Assembly (NCBI RefSeq): GCF_006517275.1
Contig: NZ_CP041191.1
Span: 2,723,001 to 2,787,000, forward strand
Direction of reading: 5' to 3'
From: Labrenzia sp. PHM005
GTDB taxonomy: Bacteria; Pseudomonadota; Alphaproteobacteria; Rhizobiales; Stappiaceae
DNA length: 64,000 nucleotides
Shown: positions 8,367-15,694 of the stretch, piece after piece
Layout of the letters: each line of letters starts with the position of its first letter
Numbering within the stretch: position 1 is the stretch's first letter
Notes under the pieces: model-generated
The model's database searches: none
The model's input: only the letters and a program-made list of their open reading frames with translations
What the model was told of the DNA's origin: nothing
Made by a program: the position numbers and the translations under genes

Positions 8367-9143
8367 TTAGTGGACCGAACTGATGAATTTCTTCAGCCGG
8401 TCCGATTTCGGCGCGCCAAACACTTGGTCCGGCGGTCCCTGTTCCTCGATGATGCCGTTGTGCAGAAAGATGACATGGCTTGCGACTTCGCGGGCAAACT
8501 TCATTTCGTGCGTGACCAGCACCATGGTCCGATGTTCCTGCGCCAGATCGCCGATGACGCTCAGCACTTCTCCGACCAGTTCCGGATCGAGGGCGGAGGT
8601 GGGTTCATCAAACAGAAGCGCAAGCGGCTGGACGGCGAGGGCCCGGGCAATGGCAGCGCGCTGCTGCTGGCCGCCGGATAAAAATGCTGGATAGGCGTCG
8701 TGTTTTTCCTGAAGGCCGACCCGCCGAAGAAGACCTTCTGCGATTTCAACGGCCTGATCGCGTTTCATACCCAAAACATGGACGGGAACTTCAATGACGT
8801 TTTGCAGTACTGTCATGTGCTGCCAGAGATTGAAGCTTTGGAAAACCATCGCCAGCTGGCTGCGGATGCGTTCGATCTGCTTGCGGTCTGCTGGGCGTAG
8901 GCCGTAGTGGCCATCGTCTTTTAATGAAATTGGCTCGCCATGGATTGTGACCGACCCGGCGCTCGGAAGCTCCAGCATATTGATGCATCTTAAAAGCGTC
9001 GATTTACCGGAGCCCGATCCTCCGATGATCGCAATGACATCGCCTTTATTAGCTGTCAGCGAAACACCTTTGAGCACTTCAAGTGCTCCGAAACGTTTAA
9101 AGAGGTCTCGCACCTCTATGGCTGGCGCCACAGGTTCCATCAT
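8367..9143 (-). CDS. Polar amino-acid ABC importer, ATP-binding protein
   Basis: A 258-residue ATPase of the HisP/GlnQ type. Walker A is GGSGSGKST, the Q-loop is in AMVFQSFNLW, the signature is LSGGQQQRAAIARAL, Walker B is LALLFDEPTSALD and the H-loop is LVTHEM; all are canonical. It is the first gene of the minus-strand operon, so the promoter lies between 9144 and about 9330, divergent from the TetR/AruH/AruI operon. ATG at 9143 is chosen over an upstream TTG. It energises uptake through the two permeases downstream. Confidence 0.92.
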   Translation of the reverse strand: MMEPVAPAIEVRDLFKRFGALEVLKGVSLTANKGDVIAIIGGSGSGKSTLLRCINMLELPSAGSVTIHGEPISLKDDGHYGLRPADRKQIERIRSQLAMVFQSFNLWQHMTVLQNVIEVPVHVLGMKRDQAVEIAEGLLRRVGLQEKHDAYPAFLSGGQQQRAAIARALAVQPLALLFDEPTSALDPELVGEVLSVIGDLAQEHRTMVLVTHEMKFAREVASHVIFLHNGIIEEQGPPDQVFGAPKSDRLKKFISSVH

Positions 9144-9253
9144 ACCGCCATTGCCCGGCAATGCCGGACTGCTGTTGTTACTGTTCCCGCTGGCTTGTTG
9201 TTTTAAACGGTGCGGTGCCAGCTTTCCGTCCCGATATGTCTTGTTAGCTTTGC

Positions 9254-9318
9254 ATTCAGTTCGTAATTATTCAAGTGTATAATTTGGGCTTGTGTGCTTA
9301 TTATTCAGTCGTATAATT
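9254..9318. promoter_or_regulatory. Three AT-rich repeats with a TATAAT promoter between divergent operons
   Basis: Related blocks begin at 9254 (ATTCAGTTCGTAATT), 9269 (ATTCAAGTGTATAATT) and 9303 (ATTCAGTCGTATAATT). The third contains TATAAT (9312-9317), with TTGTGT 16 bases upstream (9290-9295), a plausible plus-strand promoter for the leader/TetR/AruH/AruI genes. The repeats are candidate binding sites for the TetR-type protein encoded at 9478. Autoregulation is inferred. Confidence 0.45.
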
Positions 9319-9376
9319 GCGAGTGGTTTTACGAATCTATCCAGCTTTTTTGAGCGGAGGCCATAAGGAAACACGC

Positions 9377-9481
9377 ATGATGAAGGGGGCGGAAATGACC
9401 GAAATCACGCAATATCTGCCGTCTTCCGGCACTGTGCTTTTGCCGTTTTTAATTGCTGCTTCGCTCAGGAGTGCTGAATGA
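9377..9481 (+). CDS. Possible 34-residue leader ORF coupled to the TetR gene
   Basis: An ATG at 9377 (TAAGGAA upstream) opens a 34-codon frame. Its TGA (9479-9481) overlaps the ATG of the TetR gene in an ATGA junction. An internal ATG at 9395 also has GGGGGCGGAA upstream. The peptide has a polar start and a hydrophobic core (SSGTVLLPFLIAASL). It lies downstream of the predicted promoter, so it would be translated first. It may only deliver ribosomes to the regulator's start. Too short for family assignment; could be chance. Confidence 0.35.
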   Translation: MMKGAEMTEITQYLPSSGTVLLPFLIAASLRSAE

Positions 9482-10122
9482 GCCGGCGTACTTTCCATCG
9501 CGCCAGCGAGGCAGAGCGCCGCCAGGACTTGATCAACGCGACGCTCGACTGCATCTCAGAACTTGGTTTGCAACGCGCGACCGTTCGAGAAGTTGCAACC
9601 CGCGCTGGGGTCACTCCAGGCCTCATCCGCCACTATTTTTCCAGTAAGGATCAGATGCTGCAGGCTGCTTACCGGGAAGTCATGACCGGGATGACTTCAA
9701 AGGTGGCGGCAGCTGCTGACGTGGGACAGACAAGCGCACGGGCCCGGTTGCATGATTTTATCGTTGCCAACCTGACACCTCCGGTTGCCGACGGCCGGTC
9801 TCTATCACTATGGGCCGCTTTTATCAGTCATGTCCGCGTTGATCCTGCCTTTGCCGAAATCCATCGGGAGAGTTATCTCGCTTTTCGCTCCGCGCTCGAA
9901 GTGCTTGTGGCTGAGGTGTTGGCAGAGGCTGGGGAAGTGCCTGATGACACACGCTGCCGGGAGTTGTCGATTGCTATCAACGGTGTGATCGATGGCCTTT
10001 GGTTGGAGGGCACGCTGGTTGGCGATCTTTTTTCCGAAACGCCTTTGCCTGGCATTGCCATTAAATCCGTAGAAGCCCTTTTAGGCGGCATCAAACTCGC
10101 CGCCGGCGACCAACCAACCTGA
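9478..10122 (+). CDS. TetR-family regulator, BetI-like
   Basis: A 214-residue TetR-type repressor. The N-terminal HTH spans about residues 12-58, with LINATLDCISELGLQRATVR, EVATRAGVTPGLIRHYFSSK and the typical YF of the recognition helix. The remaining 150 residues are the all-helical ligand domain, with GVIDGLWLEG near residue 180 as in BetI-type proteins. It heads the AruH/AruI operon, with 10 bp to the next gene, and diverges from the amino-acid ABC operon. It probably controls both through the intergenic repeats. The start overlaps the end of a possible leader ORF. Effector unknown; arginine or ketoarginine would fit the context. Confidence 0.88.
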   Translation: MSRRTFHRASEAERRQDLINATLDCISELGLQRATVREVATRAGVTPGLIRHYFSSKDQMLQAAYREVMTGMTSKVAAAADVGQTSARARLHDFIVANLTPPVADGRSLSLWAAFISHVRVDPAFAEIHRESYLAFRSALEVLVAEVLAEAGEVPDDTRCRELSIAINGVIDGLWLEGTLVGDLFSETPLPGIAIKSVEALLGGIKLAAGDQPT

Positions 10123-10132
10123 GAGACCGACT

Positions 10133-11323
10133 ATGCGTTATGCGTCGATCACCGATCGTCTGGCCCATTTGGGCTCAGGAAAATGGACCGTGCATCTCAA
10201 AGCGCGTGAGATGATGGCGGCTGGCACGTCCGTCATTGAACTCACGATTGGCGAGCCGGACATCATGCCGGATACGGCCTTGCTAGACGAAGCCAACCGG
10301 TCGATGCGGGAAGGACGGATCCGCTATTCAAATGGCCGGGGTGAGCCGAAAATCGTTTCAGCCCTGACCGAGAAATACCGCAAACGCCAGCCGGAAATCA
10401 CGGAACGCAACATCCTCTGCTTCCCGGGAACGCAGACGGCGCTGTTTGCGGTCATGCTCGGTCTTGTTGAGGGGGGTGACGCGGTTCTGGTGCCAGACCC
10501 GCTGTATGCCACATACGAAGGCGTGGTTGCAGCCACCGGGGCGTCGATGGTTCCCGTGCCGCTGCGTCCGGAACAAGGATTTCATCTGCAAGCTGAAGAC
10601 CTCGAGCAGGCGATTACACCAGACTGCCGGGTGCTTTTGTTGAACAATCCGCACAATCCGACCGGTGCAACTCTTTCAAAAGACGAAGTTGCGGCGATTG
10701 GTGAGGTTTGCGACCGTCATGATCTCTGGATCGTGTGTGACGAAGTCTATGAAAAGCTGATTTTTGACGGTGAGTTCGTCTCTCCGTTCGATATCCCGGA
10801 ATTGCAAGAGCGGACAATCGCGGTGTCTTCGATTTCCAAGTCTCACGCCGCTCCTGGGTTTCGCTCGGGTTGGGCCGTTGGTCCTGAGGAGTTCTGCGAC
10901 CGTTTGCTGTCCGTTTCCGAAACAATGCTGTTTGGTGGCCAGCCGTTTATCGCCGATATGACCGCCATGGCGGTCTCCGGAAACTTCGATACGGCAGAGC
11001 GCATGCGCGAGAGCTACCAGCGGCGTGCGGGCCTTGTCATGGACCACCTTGGCGGCCATGGCGCCTTGCGGCCGATGATGCCGGAAGCGGGTATGTTCTT
11101 GCTGGTTGATGTCCGGGAGACCGGTCTGGATGGAGAAATATTTGCGGCTCGTTTGCTTGATGAAAAACATGTGGCCGTGATGCCGGGGGGCTCGTTCGGC
11201 GATCAGGCGGCTGGTTTCATCCGGTTGTCGCTGAGTGTGGCGGACGAAGAACTTCTGGAAGCTGCAGACCGGATTGCCGCCTTTGTAGATGAACTTGGCG
11301 CAGGGACTAAAAAATGGGCGTAG
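10133..11323 (+). CDS. aruH: Class I PLP aminotransferase, AruH-like arginine:pyruvate transaminase
   Basis: A 396-residue fold-type I aminotransferase. NNPHNPTGA (near residue 168), the DEVYE segment (near 200) and the PLP lysine in SSISKSHAAPGFRSGW (near 235) are intact, with a C-terminal arginine in GFIRLSLS. Together with the overlapping downstream thiamine-diphosphate enzyme it matches the AruH-AruI pair of the Pseudomonas arginine transaminase pathway, in which L-arginine and pyruvate give 2-ketoarginine and alanine. That role follows from family and gene order. Class I transaminases are promiscuous, so another amino acid is possible. The next gene starts 10 bp before this one ends. Confidence 0.75.
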   Translation: MRYASITDRLAHLGSGKWTVHLKAREMMAAGTSVIELTIGEPDIMPDTALLDEANRSMREGRIRYSNGRGEPKIVSALTEKYRKRQPEITERNILCFPGTQTALFAVMLGLVEGGDAVLVPDPLYATYEGVVAATGASMVPVPLRPEQGFHLQAEDLEQAITPDCRVLLLNNPHNPTGATLSKDEVAAIGEVCDRHDLWIVCDEVYEKLIFDGEFVSPFDIPELQERTIAVSSISKSHAAPGFRSGWAVGPEEFCDRLLSVSETMLFGGQPFIADMTAMAVSGNFDTAERMRESYQRRAGLVMDHLGGHGALRPMMPEAGMFLLVDVRETGLDGEIFAARLLDEKHVAVMPGGSFGDQAAGFIRLSLSVADEELLEAADRIAAFVDELGAGTKKWA

Positions 11324-12927
11324 CAGAAAAGACTGTCGGCGAAGTTCTGATCGAATTGCTGGAAGTCTATGGTGTGGACACCGTTTTTGGAATTCCGGGC
11401 GTTCATACAGCCGAGCTTTATAGGGGGCTCGCGACGTCCAGTATTCGCCATATCACACCGCGCCATGAGCAAGGTGCTGGATTCATGGCTGACGGCTATG
11501 CGCGTGTGACAGGCAAACCCGGTGTGGCACTGGTTATTACAGGGCCGGGGCTCACCAACACAATCACGGCGATGGCCCAGGCATATCAAGATTCCATACC
11601 GATGCTGGTTATATCCGGCGTCAATTCCCGGGGCAGTCTTGGGCATGGGCGCGGTTGTCTGCACGAGTTGCCGGACCAGCGGGCGACCATGGCCACCGTG
11701 TCGCATATGACCCACACGTTGCTGGATCCGGCCGATCTGCCATCTGTCTTGGAGCGGGCCTTTATAATCCTTCAGTCCCGCCGCCCGGGGCCGGTTCATA
11801 TTGAGATCCCAACAGATGTGATGGATTCAAAAATCGCGATTGAGGTGCCGGATCCCATAAAAACCTTCGGGCCGCGGGCATCCGTTTCTCAAGTTGCGGC
11901 TTTGGCCGAAAAATGCCGTCAGTCTCAGGCACCGGTGATTCTGTGCGGAGGCGGATCCATATCGTCCGCCGAACAGATTAAGATGTTGGCGGAGAAGCTG
12001 GATGCGCCTCTGGTCACAACGGTGAACGCCCGCGGTATGTTTGTAGGTCATCCGTTGTCGGTGCCGGCAAGCCCGAGCCTTCAGCCTGTCCGGGGCCTGC
12101 TTGCCAACGCCGATCTGGTGATCGCGCTGGGAACGCAAATGGGAGCAACCGACTACGACATGTATGCCGACGGCGGGTTCCCCGAGCTTGGCAATCTGGT
12201 GCGGGTGGATATTGATGCGGATCAGCTTGCCCGTGGTCCGGCGGCCTCTCTTCAAATCCTGTCCACGGTCGACCAGCTTTTGACTGACCTTTTGCCGATG
12301 GTCGGCGGTCTGAGTGGACGCAGAGGTGGCGCAGAACGCGCAGACAGGTGCCGGAGAGGCGCGCTGGAAAGCCTAAGTCCGAAAATGCACCTGGAAATCA
12401 AAGTCCTGGAGGGTATTCGGGACGCCCTTCCGGGCTGTATTCTTGTCGGCGATTCGACCCAGGCAATTTACTCCGGAAATCTTTATTTCGAAGCCGGGCA
12501 ACCCAAAGGCTGGTTTAATGCCGCGACCGGTTATGGCGCGTTGGGCTACGGACCGCCAGCCGCAATCGGGGCGTGCCTGGGCGCGCCGGAAAAGCCGGTT
12601 GTCTGCATCGTTGGCGACGGCGGCTTCCAGTTTTCCTTGGCGGAGATCGGCTCTGCGAAGGATTGCGGCGCCAATGTCATTTTTCTGGTCTGGAACAATG
12701 ACGGGTATGGTGAGATCAAGACCTACATGGAAGACAGCGGCATTGTTCCGGAAGGGGTAACACCGTCTGCGCCGGATTTTCTGAAGATTGCTGAGGCCTA
12801 TGGCGTGCCAGCGGTGCGCTTGGATGATGTTGTCGACTTGCCAGAAGCGCTTCGGCGGCTGGCTGGTGAGGGAGGTCCTAGCCTGATCGAGATCCACGAA
12901 ACGAGAACCCGTGGAGCCGGCGTTTAG
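11314..12927 (+). CDS. aruI: Thiamine-diphosphate decarboxylase, AruI-like (5-guanidino-2-oxopentanoate)
   Basis: A 537-residue ThDP enzyme of the acetolactate synthase/benzoylformate decarboxylase fold. The N-terminal PYR domain has YGVDTVFGIPGVHTAELYRG and RHEQGAGFMADGYARV with the activating glutamate. A central domain spans about 190-320, and the C-terminal PP domain has IVGDGGFQFS and the WNNDGYG metal/ThDP motif. The N-terminus closely resembles what I recall of Pseudomonas AruI, which decarboxylates 2-ketoarginine to 4-guanidinobutyraldehyde. It overlaps aruH by 10 bp, supporting a two-step pathway. The dehydrogenase and guanidinobutyrase needed next are not in this window. Transcription probably stops at the hairpin at 12982. 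Confidence 0.8.
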   Translation: MGVAEKTVGEVLIELLEVYGVDTVFGIPGVHTAELYRGLATSSIRHITPRHEQGAGFMADGYARVTGKPGVALVITGPGLTNTITAMAQAYQDSIPMLVISGVNSRGSLGHGRGCLHELPDQRATMATVSHMTHTLLDPADLPSVLERAFIILQSRRPGPVHIEIPTDVMDSKIAIEVPDPIKTFGPRASVSQVAALAEKCRQSQAPVILCGGGSISSAEQIKMLAEKLDAPLVTTVNARGMFVGHPLSVPASPSLQPVRGLLANADLVIALGTQMGATDYDMYADGGFPELGNLVRVDIDADQLARGPAASLQILSTVDQLLTDLLPMVGGLSGRRGGAERADRCRRGALESLSPKMHLEIKVLEGIRDALPGCILVGDSTQAIYSGNLYFEAGQPKGWFNAATGYGALGYGPPAAIGACLGAPEKPVVCIVGDGGFQFSLAEIGSAKDCGANVIFLVWNNDGYGEIKTYMEDSGIVPEGVTPSAPDFLKIAEAYGVPAVRLDDVVDLPEALRRLAGEGGPSLIEIHETRTRGAGV

Positions 12928-12981
12928 AGCGCGAAAACGGTGCGCTTTTAACCAATTTGTTCGCTTATCAGATCCTTTTTG

Positions 12982-13016
12982 GGCGTGGCGCAATCTCCAG
13001 CGCGGCGCCCTTTTTC
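12982..13016 (+). terminator. Rho-independent terminator of the aruH-aruI operon
   Basis: GGGCGTGGCGC (12982-12992) pairs with GCGCGGCGCCC (13001-13011) over 11 positions with one G-G mismatch and one wobble, an 8-base loop, and a run of five T. It lies 54 bp after the last stop codon of the operon. Confidence 0.85.
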
Positions 13017-13529
13017 TCATTCATAAGTTTAATAGACTTAAGATGATCCTACGGAAGTATGGGCCTACCTAAGTAGTCTTGAGTAAAATTTGAATATCAG
13101 TAGAAAACAATCCTTAAATTCCAGTGAAGTTCGGTGACGCTAGTCACTTTAGGTCAATTGCCAATCTGAGTTTCTCTTTTAGAGGTTCGTGGATTGAGGT
13201 CTAGGGAAGGGGGATTCTCGACCAATACTGGATAAGGGGATGTAAAAGTTGAAACTGATTGCCGCCTTTAGTGTCTAAAATTGGCGGCATAGAAGTAGCA
13301 GATACAGTGCGTTTTTCGTTTTTCTGCTGTGACTGTTTTCAGCATTGACATGTTGCCCAGTAATTCGGTCACGGAACTCCCGACTTTTCATCGGCTATGG
13401 AATTCAGGATCTGGCATTTGCCGGAGCTGGAGCGAGACGGTTGCCATTTGAGGGTGGCCGCCATGGGGAAATACCGGGGGCCGGTTGCCGGAGCCTCCGC
13501 GCGTGACAGGATCAAATGGAGGAGACTGT
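13017..13529 (+). promoter_or_regulatory. Long leader region of the symporter operon
   Basis: A 513-bp stretch with no convincing gene upstream of the DUF4212/symporter operon. It contains the perfect palindrome GTGACGCTAGTCAC at 13134-13147 and AT-rich sequence on both sides. The real promoter could not be placed. The length suggests several regulatory sites or a long untranslated leader. Confidence 0.35.
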
Positions 13530-13790
13530 ATGTCCGAAAACTCATCCAACAACGCTTATTGGTCCGCCAATATGCGCATCATCGTGGTCAGCCTCATCAT
13601 TTGGGCGCTGGTCTCTTTTGGGTTCGGCATTTTGCTGCGCCCGCTCTTGAGCACAATTTCTGTTGGCGGCACTGACCTTGGTTTCTGGTTTGCCCAGCAG
13701 GGGTCGATCATCGTCTTTCTTGGGATCATCTTCTTTTATGCCTTCAAGATGAACAAACTCGACCGTGAACACGGTGTAGAAGAAGAGTAA
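13530..13790 (+). CDS. DUF4212 small subunit of sodium/solute symporter
   Basis: An 86-residue membrane protein with two hydrophobic segments (about residues 15-38 and 53-72) and a charged C-terminus (KLDREHGVEEE). Its length and layout match the DUF4212 family, which is found beside SSS-family symporters as a small accessory subunit. GGAGGAG precedes ATG 13530 at good distance; an upstream in-frame start gives a non-conserved extension. The symporter gene follows 14 bp downstream. The role in stability or assembly of the symporter is a family-level inference. Confidence 0.85.
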   Translation: MSENSSNNAYWSANMRIIVVSLIIWALVSFGFGILLRPLLSTISVGGTDLGFWFAQQGSIIVFLGIIFFYAFKMNKLDREHGVEEE

Positions 13791-13804
13791 GGGCGGCTTC
13801 AACG

Positions 13805-15589
13805 ATGGATCAGTTTACTATCAATCTGCTGTTTGTGGGTGGCTCCTTTGCCCTCTACATCGGCATCGCGATCTGGGCCCGTGCCGGGTCCACATCTGAG
13901 TTTTATGCTGCCGGCCGCGGTGTCCATCCGGTCACTAACGGTATGGCAACGGCTGCTGACTGGATGTCGGCCGCATCGTTCATCTCCATGGCTGGCCTCA
14001 TCGCCTTTACCGGTTATGACAACTCATCCTTCCTGATGGGCTGGACCGGCGGTTACGTGCTGTTGGCGCTGCTGCTTGCTCCTTACCTTCGTAAGTTCGG
14101 CAAGTTCACCGTTTCCGAGTTCATCGGCGATCGTTTCTACAGCCAGACTGCCCGGATCGTGGCCGTTGTGTGCTTGATCGTTGCCTCGGTGACCTATGTT
14201 ATCGGTCAGATGACGGGTGTTGGTGTTGCCTTCGGCCGCTTCCTGGAAGTTGACAATACAACCGGCCTTCTGATTGGCGCGGCTGTTGTGTTCGCCTACG
14301 CGGTGTTCGGCGGCATGAAAGGCGTGACCTACACGCAGGTTGCCCAGTATGTTGTTCTGATCACGGCCTACACCATCCCGGCTATCTTCATCTCGCTGCA
14401 GCTGACCGGCAACCCGATCCCGGGTCTGGGTCTGTTTGGCGATGATGTTGCCGCTGGTGTTCCGCTTCTGACCAAGCTGGACCAGGTGGTTACGGAACTA
14501 GGCTTTAACTCCTACACCTCCCACCATGCTGATACACTCAACATGGTGCTGTTCACCCTGTCTCTGATGATTGGTACGGCTGGTCTGCCGCACGTGATCA
14601 TGCGCTTCTTCACTGTTCCGAAAGTGGCTGACGCGCGCTGGTCCGCTGGTTGGGCTCTGGTGTTCATTGCGCTGCTTTACATCACCGCTCCGGCTGTTGG
14701 TGCCATGGCACGCCTGAACATCACCGAAATGATGTGGCCGAACGGCGGCATTGCCGGCGGTGCTGTTGCAGTTGAGCAGATCGAGAACGACAGCAAATAC
14801 GACTGGATGGACACCTGGCAAAAGACCGGTCTTCTGAACTGGGAAGACAAGAACGGCGACGGCAAGATCCAGTACTACAACGACAAGAATGCCAGCATGC
14901 AGGCTATGGCTGAAGAAAAAGGCTGGGCCGGCAACGAACTGACCAAGTTCAACCGTGACATCCTTGTGCTTGCCAATCCGGAAATTGCGAACCTGCCGAG
15001 CTGGGTGATTGGTCTCGTGGCTGCCGGTGGTCTTGCCGCCGCGCTGTCAACGGCTGCCGGTCTCTTGCTGGCGATCTCGTCCGCGGTGTCGCATGACTTG
15101 ATCAAGGGGGCGTTTAATCCAGCGATCTCGGAAAAAGGTGAGCTCTTGTCTGCGCGGATAGCCATGGCGGTCGCGATTGTTGTGGCAACCTATTTGGGGC
15201 TCAATCCTCCAGGGTTTGCGGCGCAAACGGTGGCCTTGGCCTTCGGTCTGGCGGCAGCCTCGATCTTCCCGGCGCTGATGATGGGTATCTTCACCAAGGT
15301 GAACAGCCGTGGTGCGGTAGCCGGCATGATCGCAGGTATCTCCGTCACCCTGATCTACATCTTCCTACATAAGGGCTGGCTGTTCATTCCGGGCACCAAC
15401 TCCTTTACCGATGCGGATCCGCTGCTGGGCACCATCAAGTCCACATCCTTCGGTGCGATCGGCGCCATGGTGAACTTCGCGGTTGCCTACTTCGTCTCGA
15501 AATCTTCCGAGCCGATCCCGGCAGAAATCGAGCAGTTGGTTGAAAGCGTGCGGGTTCCGCGCGGTGCCGGCGCAGCTCAGGATCACTAA
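13805..15589 (+). CDS. Sodium:solute symporter (SSS/ActP-like)
   Basis: A 594-residue sodium/solute symporter with 12-13 membrane segments. AADWMSAASFISMAGLIAFT (near residue 50) and GLPHVIMRFFTV (near residue 260) are typical of the acetate/pyruvate-type SSS group (VC_2705-like). A large polar insert around residues 325-385 (MDTWQKTGLLNWEDKNGDGK onward) separates membrane segments and is unlike classical ActP. Probable substrates are short monocarboxylates, by family. Codon use is strongly biased, suggesting high expression. The operon continues with the cNMP/CBS protein after a terminator-like hairpin, so downstream genes may be less expressed. Confidence 0.88.
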   Translation: MDQFTINLLFVGGSFALYIGIAIWARAGSTSEFYAAGRGVHPVTNGMATAADWMSAASFISMAGLIAFTGYDNSSFLMGWTGGYVLLALLLAPYLRKFGKFTVSEFIGDRFYSQTARIVAVVCLIVASVTYVIGQMTGVGVAFGRFLEVDNTTGLLIGAAVVFAYAVFGGMKGVTYTQVAQYVVLITAYTIPAIFISLQLTGNPIPGLGLFGDDVAAGVPLLTKLDQVVTELGFNSYTSHHADTLNMVLFTLSLMIGTAGLPHVIMRFFTVPKVADARWSAGWALVFIALLYITAPAVGAMARLNITEMMWPNGGIAGGAVAVEQIENDSKYDWMDTWQKTGLLNWEDKNGDGKIQYYNDKNASMQAMAEEKGWAGNELTKFNRDILVLANPEIANLPSWVIGLVAAGGLAAALSTAAGLLLAISSAVSHDLIKGAFNPAISEKGELLSARIAMAVAIVVATYLGLNPPGFAAQTVALAFGLAAASIFPALMMGIFTKVNSRGAVAGMIAGISVTLIYIFLHKGWLFIPGTNSFTDADPLLGTIKSTSFGAIGAMVNFAVAYFVSKSSEPIPAEIEQLVESVRVPRGAGAAQDH

Positions 15590-15603
15590 AGCTGATATTC
15601 AGG

Positions 15604-15672
15604 CCGCCGCTCTGCGGCGGTCTGTCTGCTTCCGATTTTGTCCTGCCCGGTTCACATTGGGCAGGATTTTTT
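15604..15672 (+). terminator. Two hairpins, the second with T-run, after the symporter gene
   Basis: CCGCCGC-TCT-GCGGCGG (15604-15620) is followed by TCCTGCCC (15641-15648) and GGGCAGGA (15659-15666), with a 10-base loop and six T residues. The second is a textbook intrinsic terminator and ends 22 bp before the next start codon, so it should separate the highly expressed symporter from the signalling genes, at least partially. Confidence 0.88.
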
Positions 15673-15694
15673 CTTTTTGTGTAAAGGCTTCAGC

